Translations under genes and position numbers: made by a program
Notes under the pieces: model-generated
What the model saw: only the letters and a program-made list of their open reading frames with translations
What the model was told of the DNA's origin: nothing
Database searches by the model: none
NCBI RefSeq assembly: GCF_019352175.1
Contig: NZ_JACBYI010000054.1
Span: 1 to 40,030 of the forward strand
Length of the DNA: 40,030 bases
Direction of reading: 5' to 3'
Source of the DNA: Paenibacillus sp. S150
GTDB taxonomy: Bacteria; Bacillota; Bacilli; Paenibacillales; Paenibacillaceae
Part shown: in pieces, positions 7,086-14,719 of the stretch
Numbering within the stretch: the first letter of the stretch is position 1
How the letters are laid out: the number at the start of each line of letters is the position of its first letter

Positions 7086-8510
7086 TTATACATCAAAGTA
7101 CAGGGAGTATTCATGCGGATGAACACGAATGGCAACCGCTTGAGCTTCAGAACGTTTCAGAGCGATGTAGTTATCAATGAAGTCCTTAGTGAATACGCCG
7201 CCTTCTGTAAGGAATTCGTAATCAGCTTCCAGGGAATCCAACGCTTCGTCCAGGGTGCCTGGAACACTGCGGATTTTCTCCTTGTCTTCATCGGACAATT
7301 CGTAGATGTTCTTGTCCAGAGGACCATAACCCAGTTCAATAGGGTTGATCTTCTTCTTGATTCCGTCCAGACCAGCCATCAGCATTGCCGAGAAGGCCAG
7401 ATATGGGTTAGCTGTGGAGTCCGGTGTACGGAACTCAATGCGACAGCCCTTAGGCGTCACAGCAGCTACCGGGATACGAACTGCAGCGGAACGGTTGCCC
7501 TTGGAGAATACCAGGTTAACCGGTGCTTCGTAACCGGGAACCAGACGTTTGAACGAGTTGGTGCTTGGGTTAGTCAGCGCGATCAGTGCCGGAGCATGAT
7601 ACAGGATGCCGCCGATGTAGTTCAAAGCCAATTCGCTCAGGTTGGCATAGGCGCCTTTTTCGTAGAACAAAGGAGCGTCGCCGTTGAAAATGGACTGGTG
7701 AACGTGCATACCGCTGCCATTGTCGCCGAACAGCGGTTTTGGCATGAAGGTTGCCACTTTGCCGTATTGGCGTGCAGTGTTCTGCACAATGTATTTGTAT
7801 GTCAGGAGATTGTCGGCTGTTTTCTTCAGGGTGTCAAAACGGAAGTTGATTTCCGCCTGGCCTGCAGTTGCCACTTCATGGTGATGGCGTTCGATTTCCA
7901 GGCCCGCTTCACCAAGCAAACGGCACATTTCACTGCGGATGTCCTGCTGGGAATCCACAGGTGCTACCGGAACATAACCGCCTTTAATTCCTACTTTGAA
8001 TCCCAGGTTGCCGCCTTCGTCCTTGCGGTTGGTATTCCATACCGCTTCTTCGGAATCTACGAAGTAGGACGAGCTGTTCATGCCGCTCTCGTAACGCACA
8101 TCGTCAAAGATGAAGAATTCGGATTCAGGTGCGAAGAATGCTGCTGTACCTACACCGCTGGCTTGCAGGTATTCTTCAGCTTTTACTGCGATACCGCGCG
8201 GGTCGCGCTCGTAACGGTCGCCATCAGGTGTGAAAATATCGCACATGATGTTAAGCGTTGGGTGAGCTGTAAAAGGATCGATGTATGTAGTGCTCGGATC
8301 AGGCATCATTACCATGTCCGATTCCTCAATACCGCGGAATCCTGTAATGGAAGAGCCGTCAAATGCAACACCATTCTCAAATGTTTCTTCTTCAACCGCA
8401 GAAGCAGGCAACGTGATATGGTGGGCACGTCCACCCAAATCTACAAAACGAAAATCCACCCATTCGATATTGTTCTCCTTGATCGTCTGCAACACTTTTT
8501 CAACCGACAT
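7086..8510 (-). CDS. glnA: Type I-beta glutamine synthetase (GlnA1-like)
   Basis: The enzyme makes glutamine from glutamate, ammonia and ATP in the cytoplasm as a dodecamer. The 474-residue product contains DGSSITGFRGIEESDM, PESEFFIFDD, KGGYVPVAPVDS, the ATP-binding KPLFGDNGSGMHVHQS (residues 258-273) and NRSAAVRIP. It has the roughly 25-residue insertion typical of the I-beta subgroup (about 137-175), and KNIYELSDED places Y403 at the position adenylylated in enterobacterial enzymes. The usual Bacillus GlnA is I-alpha and shorter (about 444). ATG 8510 follows a GGGGAGGA site; an in-frame ATG at 8528 is less likely. No glnR is adjacent. A sigma-A promoter and GlnR/TnrA-like boxes lie upstream. 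Confidence 0.95.
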   Translation of the reverse strand: MSVEKVLQTIKENNIEWVDFRFVDLGGRAHHITLPASAVEEETFENGVAFDGSSITGFRGIEESDMVMMPDPSTTYIDPFTAHPTLNIMCDIFTPDGDRYERDPRGIAVKAEEYLQASGVGTAAFFAPESEFFIFDDVRYESGMNSSSYFVDSEEAVWNTNRKDEGGNLGFKVGIKGGYVPVAPVDSQQDIRSEMCRLLGEAGLEIERHHHEVATAGQAEINFRFDTLKKTADNLLTYKYIVQNTARQYGKVATFMPKPLFGDNGSGMHVHQSIFNGDAPLFYEKGAYANLSELALNYIGGILYHAPALIALTNPSTNSFKRLVPGYEAPVNLVFSKGNRSAAVRIPVAAVTPKGCRIEFRTPDSTANPYLAFSAMLMAGLDGIKKKINPIELGYGPLDKNIYELSDEDKEKIRSVPGTLDEALDSLEADYEFLTEGGVFTKDFIDNYIALKRSEAQAVAIRVHPHEYSLYFDV

Positions 8511-8591
8511 GAATTTATTCCTCCCCAAGTTCCGAACATTAGGCCGCTCACAGTATCAAATGTTCTTGTTTTTAATTTTTTTGCTGTCGTC

Positions 8592-8620
8592 ATTATAAAT
8601 CTCAAACCTAACATCGTCAA
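8592..8620 (-). promoter_or_regulatory. glnA sigma-A promoter
   Basis: On the minus strand, TTGACG (8620-8615), a 17-bp spacer and a perfect TATAAT (8597-8592) lie about 80 bp ahead of the glnA start codon. Confidence 0.85.
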
Positions 8621-8665
8621 TGCTTATGTCAGGTATTTCTTGAGACAATGTAAGATATTCTGACG
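8615..8665. promoter_or_regulatory. Two GlnR/TnrA-like operators upstream of glnA
   Basis: The GlnR/TnrA consensus is TGTNA-N7-TNACA. TGTAAGATATTCTGACG (8649-8665) matches all but the last base. CGTCAATGCTTATGTCA (8615-8631) is a weaker, two-mismatch match that overlaps the -35 element. The two centres are 34 bp apart, about three helical turns, a layout that would let bound dimers lie on one face. Nitrogen-dependent repression is inferred. Confidence 0.5.
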
Positions 8666-8723
8666 CTTTGGTGAAAATCACACTGCTTGTCCAATCACAT
8701 GTCACATTCACTCCGGCACGCGC

Positions 8724-8767
8724 AAAAACAGCCCTCCTTCCCCGCCCGGAAGCGGGATAGAGGACTG
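8724..8767 (-). terminator. Terminator after the DAHP synthase gene
   Basis: A CAGTCCTC / GAGGGCTG outer stem with a CCCGC-rich inner stem is followed by TTTTT on the minus strand. It lies 27 bp past the stop. Confidence 0.82.
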
Positions 8768-8793
8768 CTGCAAGCCTTATTTCTGCACTGTTC

Positions 8794-9840
8794 CTAGAGC
8801 GCAGGGGCCGCCTCAAGCGAATCGGAAAACTTGCGTCCGACAAGCGGTGCCAGCTTCTCCAAATCTCTCAGAAGCTTGTCAAACTGCTCAGGGAACAAGG
8901 ACTGCACACCGTCTCCCGTCATGGAGTTGTCCGGATCGGTATGCATCTCGATAATCAGCCCGTTGGCTCCCGCAGCAACCGAAGCCTTGGCCATCGGCTC
9001 AACCAGCTCACGGCGCCCCGTTCCATGGCTCGGATCGGAAATAACCGGAAGATGGCTCAGGTTCTGGAGTACCGGAATCGCAGACAGGTCAAGCGTGTTA
9101 CGGGTGTAGGTTTCAAACGTGCGGATGCCGCGTTCGCACAGCATAACATCGCGGTTGCCGCCGGCCAGAATGTATTCCGCCGCATTAAGCAGCTCATCGT
9201 AAGTCGCACTGAAGCCGCGTTTGAGCAGCACAGGGCGTCCGCAGGTTCCCAGCTTGCGCAGCAGGTCAAAGTTCTGCATATTGCGTGTGCCCACTTGAAG
9301 GATATCCGCATGCTCTGCACAAATATCAACATACTCCGGTGTCATAACCTCTGTAATCGTCAGCAGGCCGTGGCGTTTGCCGGCTTCCGCCATCATCGTA
9401 AGTCCTTCCACACCTACGCCCTGGAAGCTGTAAGGACCGGTCCGGGGCTTGAAGGCTCCGCCGCGCAGCACCTGGCCGCCGGAGGCTTTGACCAGACGGG
9501 CGATCTCGTCGATCTGCTCAGGGGACTCCACGGCGCAGGGACCGCCCATGATGACAAGATTCTCGCCGCCGATCTTGACGCCGCGGATATCAATAACCGT
9601 ATCCTCCGGATGGAAGTCACGGCTGGCCAGCTTGTAGGACTTGGAGATTTTGACTACGTTATCCACGCCCTTCATCTGGCGCAGATGCTCGGCCAGCTTC
9701 GGAGTGACTCCGCCTATCAGGCCGATTACGGTATGGTCCGCTCCGCGCGAGAGATGGACCTGCAGGCCTTCCTTCTCAATAACGGCGATAATCTCGCTCA
9801 CCTGCTCCTGCGGTGTTTGATTAGATGTAATGACGATCAT
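8794..9840 (-). CDS. aroF: 3-deoxy-7-phosphoheptulonate synthase, type I-beta with an N-terminal regulatory domain
   Basis: DAHP synthase condenses phosphoenolpyruvate with erythrose 4-phosphate, the entry step of the shikimate pathway. The 348-residue protein has an N-terminal ferredoxin-like domain (about residues 1-70) of the type that binds tyrosine or phenylalanine for feedback control in the Thermotoga maritima enzyme. The catalytic barrel follows, with IMGGPCAVES, LRGGAFKPRTGPYSFQG, QVGTRNMQNFDLL, LLKRGFSATYDELLNAAEYI, VISDPSHGTGRR and IIEMHTDPDNSM. The start ATG follows a GGGGAG site. There is no chorismate mutase fusion. It appears monocistronic, with its own promoter and terminator. 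Confidence 0.95.
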   Translation of the reverse strand: MIVITSNQTPQEQVSEIIAVIEKEGLQVHLSRGADHTVIGLIGGVTPKLAEHLRQMKGVDNVVKISKSYKLASRDFHPEDTVIDIRGVKIGGENLVIMGGPCAVESPEQIDEIARLVKASGGQVLRGGAFKPRTGPYSFQGVGVEGLTMMAEAGKRHGLLTITEVMTPEYVDICAEHADILQVGTRNMQNFDLLRKLGTCGRPVLLKRGFSATYDELLNAAEYILAGGNRDVMLCERGIRTFETYTRNTLDLSAIPVLQNLSHLPVISDPSHGTGRRELVEPMAKASVAAGANGLIIEMHTDPDNSMTGDGVQSLFPEQFDKLLRDLEKLAPLVGRKFSDSLEAAPAL

Positions 9841-9940
9841 ATTATAGCTCCCCTTTTGGACAAATATTCTTAAGCTGGCATTAAAGACAATAAATATACT
9901 ATTTCGCTACGACGCGTGTACGCTTTTAAGCGCTAAAGCA

Positions 9941-9969
9941 ATTTTAACTCATCCGTCCTTATTAGTCAA
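9941..9969 (-). promoter_or_regulatory. Promoter of the DAHP synthase gene
   Basis: On the minus strand, TTGACT (9969-9964), a 17-bp spacer and TAAAAT (9946-9941) lie about 100 bp before the start codon. The leader between has no clear T-box or attenuator. Confidence 0.7.
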
Positions 9970-10072
9970 TCTGTAATCGTCTGAATTTGAGTGCACTGTG
10001 TCCATATTATGGCGGATTCCCTGCAATTCCCTCAGGGAACTTCTGGATGCATTCCCGAATCTGCCCAGAACA

Positions 10073-10740
10073 AAACGGCTATGCCGTCCTTCATCGGGCA
10101 GCGCAGCTGTTTGCATTTCAGGTGTGAGGCCGGCTGCGGCTCCCTGGCTCTCCGGTTCCCCGGCCGGCTGAAGCTCTTCCTCCCCGATCCTCCAGACCTT
10201 CCTGCTCAGACCCGGCGGCTACGCCCAGTGGAAAAAGTCAGACTGTTGAGAAACCCGATTTTTAATGATTTCCGATTAGAAAACACCTTATAAATGAAAG
10301 GTTTATGATTCCGGCCTCCTCAAAAAAGCTACTTTCTCAACAGTCTGAAAAAGGAAACGTAATCCCCACTTTCCCTTTTTCCCTTGGATTAGCGGGAAAA
10401 AGGCTCCCTAATCGATCCGTTTCTCTCTCTTGCAGAGGAATACGCCTACATTAAGATGAACCTGAAACATTCATCCAAAGGGCAGCCATTTTAGTGGTAA
10501 AAAGGATAACTAATCCACCGCATTCCGATCCTGGATCATCCCTAGTGGGAAAAAGTACAATTAATCCGGCTGAAATCAGCCATTTGGAGGGAGTGGGCCT
10601 CTATTAAGTGTACAAAATCCCACTAAAGCCCGTTCAAGCCAGAATTCCAGCCCATTAGTGTTACTTTTTACACTTCGCTTCCGTTCCCTATGAACCTCCT
10701 TGCGTTCCATCAGCGTGTTCAGGTTCGCCGGTTCCATTCC
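10073..10740. repeat. Dispersed non-coding repeat, copy 1 (split by a MITE)
   Basis: The block from about 10390 to 10735 is nearly identical to 31533-31880, including GAGGAATACGCCTACATTAA and CATTCATCCAAAGGGCAGCC. A shorter 5' part (10073-10130) matches 31398-31450. No ORF is conserved between the copies, so the repeat is not a gene. Within it a roughly 24-bp motif starting TAGTGGGAAAAAGTACAACT recurs at 10390, 10492 and 10543, and in reverse at 10603 and 10654. Copy 1 contains about 180 bp more than copy 2 around 10140-10360, part of which is the MITE at 10238-10348. Confidence 0.85.
10238..10348. mobile_element. 111-bp MITE inserted in the dispersed repeat
   Basis: Perfect 16-bp terminal inverted repeats, TCAGACTGTTGAGAAA at 10238-10253 and its complement at 10333-10348, enclose 79 bp of AT-rich non-coding DNA. 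Each side is flanked by AAAAG (10233-10237 and 10349-10353), a likely 5-bp target duplication. The related repeat near 31484-31494 reads GCGGAAAAGGTC without the element, which is what an empty site would look like. The ends resemble those of some IS elements, but no transposase for it is in the window. Confidence 0.8.
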
Positions 10741-11129
10741 TGTACATTCAATTGCCTTTTTGGCTCAACACCAAAATCAGCGGTTGACGATGTGAATGAA
10801 GTCCGCTGCGGGTTCAGAGGGTTCTTCCGGCCGCTGCTAAAGCCCGGTTTCCGGATTGGAATAAGACTACTGGTTGAAACCGGTCTTTAAAGGCGAACAC
10901 TATCGTTTCTCCGGAATTCCTCTGACCCTCCGCTATGTCCGCACTTAGTGCCGGCCCCTACTTTTTAGATGGAGCCAGCTTCCCACGATTCCTTTAAGAC
11001 CTTTCCGTCCGTGTAAGTGTACTAATCCTTACGAATTCCACTTTACTCCATTCCACTTCACGTCCCTGCCCCGGTAGCGGCCTCGGGTGGACCCGCTATA
11101 TTCCCGCTTCCTCCTGCAAAACATAGAAC
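10741..11129. other. Gene-free stretch, nothing recognised
   Basis: Between the dispersed repeat and the low-complexity tract I see no ORF with a ribosome site, no strong hairpin and no promoter pair that would be convincing. Short frames exist but have no family resemblance. Confidence 0.5.
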
Positions 11130-11292
11130 CCGCAGACTCCGCACCCTTCAGCACGGCTCAGCAGACTCTGCACAACCCAGCAACCCAGCAACTCTGCACA
11201 ACTCAGCACAACTCAGTACGACTCTGCACGACTCTGCACCATTCAGCACACAACCCAGCAACCCAGCAGACTCCGCACCCTTCAGCACGATT
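11130..11292. repeat. Low-complexity tract of degenerate roughly 10-bp units
   Basis: Units of the type ACTCTGCACA, ACTCAGCACA and ACCCAGCA are repeated irregularly across about 160 bp. A longer piece, ACTCCGCACCCTTCAGCACG, occurs at both ends of the tract, so the whole block looks flanked by direct repeats. It is strand-biased (C-rich on plus) and non-coding as far as can be seen. Confidence 0.75.
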
Positions 11293-11363
11293 AAGACGCA
11301 CTATAATTTCCCCCTAACTTCATACCTGCCTTATCCACAATTGACGAGAAGCATAATTTCCCA

Positions 11364-11410
11364 AACGATAAAAAAGCACGCAGGTCCCTTAACCTGGAAC
11401 ATGCGCGCTC
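11364..11410 (-). terminator. ispH terminator
   Basis: A GCGCGCA / TGCGTGC stem with an inner GTTCC/GGGAC stem is followed by TTTTTT on the minus strand, about 35 bp after the ispH stop. Confidence 0.8.
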
Positions 11411-11444
11411 TGTAATGTTGTTATAAGTCCGCCAGCTGTATTTC

Positions 11445-12401
11445 TCAGGTAGTGCTTGCACTCTTATTCTTCACCGGCGGCAGCAGCTTCGCCATGTTCA
11501 CAGTACGCCTGATTTCCCAGGTCTCGGGAAGTGCAGGGTCATACTGCTCCAGGTAGCTGATCACTTCCTTCGTAATCGGCGTAGGCGTAGACGCGCCTGA
11601 AGTTACACCTACCTTGGTGATTCCCTGCAGCCATTCCGTCTTCAGCTCGGACAAATCGGAAATCCGGTGTGCAGGCACACCGGCAATCTCCTCCGACACC
11701 TGGGCCAGGCGGTTGGAATTGTTGCTGCGCGGATCGCCGACTACGATGACCAGCTCACACTGTCCGGCCTGCTCCGCCACAGCCTCCTGGCGGACCTGGG
11801 TAGCCATGCAGATCTCGTTATGCACCTCTGCTCCGGGAAAGGTCTCCAGCAGCTTCTTCATAATATGCTTGATGTCCCACTGGCTCATGGTGGTCTGGTT
11901 TGTAATCACAATGCGCGAAGAAGAAATCGACAAGCCGGATATCTCCTCTTCCTTCTCTATCAGATGGACATGCTCCGGCGCAATGCCGACGGCGCCTTCC
12001 GGCTCGGGATGTCCCTTCTTGCCGATATAGATAACCTCGTAGCCTTCGTCAACCTTCTCCTTGATAAGATCATGCGTCTTCGTCACATCCGGGCAGGTGG
12101 CATCGACCGTGGTCAGGCCCTTGGCGCGGGCCAGGCGGCGCACCTCGGGCGAAACGCCATGAGCGGTAAAAATCACCGTCCCGCTATCCACCTTATCCAA
12201 AATATCAAGACGGTTATGGCCGTCGAGCGTGATAATGCCATCGTCCTCAAACGAATGGGTGACATGGCTGTTGTGCACAATCATGCCCAGTATATAAATC
12301 GGCCGGGGCAAATCAAGGTTCTGCGCGGCCTGCCGTGCCATCACCATGGCATCGACGACGCCATAGCAATAGCCCCGGGGAGAAATTTTGATGACTTCCA
12401 T
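11445..12401 (-). CDS. ispH: 4-hydroxy-3-methylbut-2-enyl diphosphate reductase IspH
   Basis: IspH is the last enzyme of the MEP isoprenoid pathway. It reduces HMBPP to isopentenyl and dimethylallyl diphosphate with an iron-sulfur cluster. The 318-residue protein keeps the three cluster cysteines C12 (GYCYGV), C103 (DATCPDV) and C198 (NEICMATQ), the substrate-binding histidines in VHN, TAHG and GKKGHPE, and the SGASTPTP motif near the C-terminus. Length is normal. The ribosome site is weak (GGTGA). It follows the histidine kinase gene by 58 bp, but a promoter within the kinase 3' end probably gives it separate expression. Confidence 0.96.
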   Translation of the reverse strand: MEVIKISPRGYCYGVVDAMVMARQAAQNLDLPRPIYILGMIVHNSHVTHSFEDDGIITLDGHNRLDILDKVDSGTVIFTAHGVSPEVRRLARAKGLTTVDATCPDVTKTHDLIKEKVDEGYEVIYIGKKGHPEPEGAVGIAPEHVHLIEKEEEISGLSISSSRIVITNQTTMSQWDIKHIMKKLLETFPGAEVHNEICMATQVRQEAVAEQAGQCELVIVVGDPRSNNSNRLAQVSEEIAGVPAHRISDLSELKTEWLQGITKVGVTSGASTPTPITKEVISYLEQYDPALPETWEIRRTVNMAKLLPPVKNKSASTT

Positions 12402-12451
12402 GAATTCACCGGCTTTCTGCTGTCATTGACTGCTGTAATAGAACCGGTCTA

Positions 12452-12480
12452 ATTATACCCTATTCCAGCGGCGGAGCAAA
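12452..12480 (-). promoter_or_regulatory. Probable ispH promoter overlapping the end of the kinase gene
   Basis: On the minus strand, TTTGCT (12480-12475), 17 bp and a perfect TATAAT (12457-12452) lie about 50 bp ahead of ispH. The -35 element is weak, so strength is uncertain. Confidence 0.55.
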
Positions 12481-13905
12481 GAGAAGGGGCAGCCAGATGA
12501 CAAATGTCGTGCCCTCGCCCTGGCGCGTAACCACCTCAACCGAGCCGCCATGCTCATCAATAATCCATTTGGCAATCGACAAGCCAAGACCGATTCCCTC
12601 TGTAATTCCCCGCGATTCATCCGCTCGGTAGAAACGGTCAAAGATATGGGGAACCTCATCCTTATCCATTCCGATTCCGGTGTCGGCAATGCGGATACCT
12701 ACCTGATTCTGATAAAAAACAGCGTCCAGCGTAACCTTGCCCTCAGGAGTGTACTTGAAGGCATTATCAATGAAAATGAACATCATCTGCTGCAAATAAT
12801 CCTTGTTGCCGACAATATATTTTCCGTTCAGCTGGCTGAGGTCCCCAACGGACCATTCGGCCTGCCGCGGCAGGAAAGACGCCCGGCGGGCCACTTCGGT
12901 CATCATCGGCTCCAGCGCTACCGGTTCTATATCGAACGTCCGACCGGTATCGGCCCGGGCGAGCGACAGCATATCCGCCACAAGGCGGCTCATGCGTTTG
13001 GATTCATCGGCGATATCCTTCACCGATTCAATCGAGAGCTGGCGGATTTCCGCTTCCGTCATCCGGCTTTCATCCGGCTCCAGCTCCCATATCTTTTGCA
13101 GCAAATCGATATTCCCGCGTATCGTGGTGAGCGGTGTCCGCAGCTCATGCGAGGCATCGGACACAAAGCGGCGCTGAGTGGCATAGGAATCCTCCAGCTC
13201 CTTATAAAAGCCTTCCATCCGCCCAAGCATGCTGTTGACCGTCTGAATCAGCCGTCCGATCTCATCCTGCGGCCCGTCATATACAATACGCGAGCTGAGA
13301 TCGGTTCCTGTCTGAATCCCGTTTGCCGCCTCAATGACTTTGTCGATAGGACTCATCGCCTTGCGTGCCAGGAACAGACCGAAAGTGAAGGCAGCGATCA
13401 GAGTGGCGAAGGAGCCGACAAGAAGAATGTTTTTCAGATTCAGCATCAGCCGGTCCTGCTCGCCCGTGTATGCGGCCACCTGAAGCACGGCAGGAAGTGT
13501 CCCCCCGGTTGCCGCAACATCAATCGATATCTGATAGATCAGAAAAGGATTGCCCTCGTAGTTCGCCTTAATAAATCCCTGCTGATTCTTAACAGCATCC
13601 TGTGCAGGTATTTTAAATTCAAGCTGGATACTCTCCATATTAATACTGGATATCAGTCTTTCAATGTCATATATATACATTTGCGCGAACAGATTCTGCC
13701 CTTCGGGACCGCCAAGCACGAGCTTCAAATTGCCATCGCTCCAGGCCTGGCCAAGCACCACCTTGTTCGACTGCTCTTTCAGCCGTTCCTTCAAATCGCC
13801 ATAAGTATTAATATAGACAAACCCGTAAATTGCGGCTGATAAGGCCAGCAGCATAACGGCCAAAATCCCTGAATACCAGGCAGTAAGCCGCAATCGTATC
13901 GACAT
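12460..13905 (-). CDS. Sensor histidine kinase, CssS-like
   Basis: This 481-residue membrane kinase has TM1 (about 12-31), an extracytoplasmic sensor region of about 125 residues, TM2 (about 159-180), a HAMP linker (to about 235), a HisKA dimerisation domain with phospho-acceptor H253 in ASHELRTPL, and an HATPase domain with DNAFKYTPEG (N box, 380-389), DTGIGM and GIGLGL. The ATG at 13905 has an AGAGGTG site and starts one base after the regulator stop; a GTG at 13914 is the alternative. It belongs to a cluster with htrA and a response regulator, the arrangement of the CssRS secretion-stress system in Bacillus. Signal identity is inferred from context only. Confidence 0.9.
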   Translation of the reverse strand: MSIRLRLTAWYSGILAVMLLALSAAIYGFVYINTYGDLKERLKEQSNKVVLGQAWSDGNLKLVLGGPEGQNLFAQMYIYDIERLISSINMESIQLEFKIPAQDAVKNQQGFIKANYEGNPFLIYQISIDVAATGGTLPAVLQVAAYTGEQDRLMLNLKNILLVGSFATLIAAFTFGLFLARKAMSPIDKVIEAANGIQTGTDLSSRIVYDGPQDEIGRLIQTVNSMLGRMEGFYKELEDSYATQRRFVSDASHELRTPLTTIRGNIDLLQKIWELEPDESRMTEAEIRQLSIESVKDIADESKRMSRLVADMLSLARADTGRTFDIEPVALEPMMTEVARRASFLPRQAEWSVGDLSQLNGKYIVGNKDYLQQMMFIFIDNAFKYTPEGKVTLDAVFYQNQVGIRIADTGIGMDKDEVPHIFDRFYRADESRGITEGIGLGLSIAKWIIDEHGGSVEVVTRQGEGTTFVIWLPLLFAPPLE

Positions 13906-13906
13906 A

Positions 13907-14593
13907 TTAGTCACCTCTTAGGATGTAACCGGCTCCCCGGATCGTCTGAATCAGTCTTTTGCCGCCGTGCTCTTCAGTTTTCTGGCGCAGCATGGCGATA
14001 TACACTTCGAGCACATTGGATTCCCCGCTGTAATCATAGCCCCAGATCTTATCCATGATCAGATCGCGGGACAGCACCCGTTTCGGATTCTGCATGAACA
14101 GGTGCAGCAGCTCGAATTCCTTCGCTGTCAGCTCCAGACGTTTGCCTCCCCGGGTAACCTCGCGCGAATCCACATCCAGCGTGATGTCCTCATAGGATAC
14201 CGCCTGGTCCGAGCCGCCCCCCTGCTCGCTTTTACGGCGCAGCAATGCACGGACACGGGCAAGCAGCTCCTCCAGCGCAAACGGCTTCACGAGGTAATCA
14301 TCGGCCCCAAGATCCAAGCCCTTTACCCGGTGCTCAATTTCATCCTTGGCCGTAAGCATAAGCACGGGAACCGTGCTGCCGCCCTCGCGCAGACGCCGGC
14401 AGACCTCGAATCCGTCCACCTGGGGCATCATGACATCCAGAACAACCACATCCGGATCACTGTTCAGTACTGCGCGCAGGCCATCGGCCCCATTCGTGGC
14501 CGTTTTCACATCATACCCCTCAAAAGCAAGACCCCGGCGCAGCATGGAAATAATCTTTTCATCGTCATCAATAATTAAAATATTCGGTCGCAT
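13907..14593 (-). CDS. OmpR-family response regulator, CssR-like
   Basis: The 228-residue protein starts MRPNILIIDDDEKIISMLRR. It has a receiver domain with the acidic pair D10/D11, phospho-acceptor D53 and K103 in YLVKPF. A winged-helix DNA-binding domain follows (about 130-226, with LTAKEFELLHLF and YIAMLRQKTE). The start at 14593 follows a GGGGGC site; the longer frame upstream is not family-like. It is cotranscribed with the kinase: its stop is followed one base later by the kinase ATG. It lies downstream of htrA behind a terminator. It probably responds to misfolded exported proteins and activates htrA. Confidence 0.92.
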   Translation of the reverse strand: MRPNILIIDDDEKIISMLRRGLAFEGYDVKTATNGADGLRAVLNSDPDVVVLDVMMPQVDGFEVCRRLREGGSTVPVLMLTAKDEIEHRVKGLDLGADDYLVKPFALEELLARVRALLRRKSEQGGGSDQAVSYEDITLDVDSREVTRGGKRLELTAKEFELLHLFMQNPKRVLSRDLIMDKIWGYDYSGESNVLEVYIAMLRQKTEEHGGKRLIQTIRGAGYILRGD

Positions 14594-14667
14594 CAAACAG
14601 CCCCCATTGTCCAAAAAATCGTATATGTCTATTGTACCATGATTGCCGGAATTAGCAGCCTGTGCAG

Positions 14668-14695
14668 CAAAAGCGGAAGGGTTTCCCCTTCCGCT
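14668..14695 (-). terminator. htrA terminator
   Basis: AGCGGAAGGG and its exact complement enclose a GAAA tetraloop (14672-14695), followed by TTTTG on the minus strand. It separates htrA from the regulator, so the two-component genes need readthrough or their own promoter. Confidence 0.8.
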
Positions 14696-14719
14696 GTACA
14701 CCCCACCGTCCGGTGTCTT

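Noticed and set aside
7113..8663. 516-codon plus-strand frame opposite glnA
   Set aside because: It mirrors the glutamine synthetase gene and its promoter; Cys/Phe-rich nonsense protein with no start signal.
11087..11317. 76-codon plus-strand frame over the decamer tract
   Set aside because: Low-complexity His/Thr/Gln-rich translation of a repeat; no ribosome site.
12550..13839. 429-codon plus-strand frame opposite the histidine kinase
   Set aside because: Shadow of a well-supported kinase; no family resemblance.
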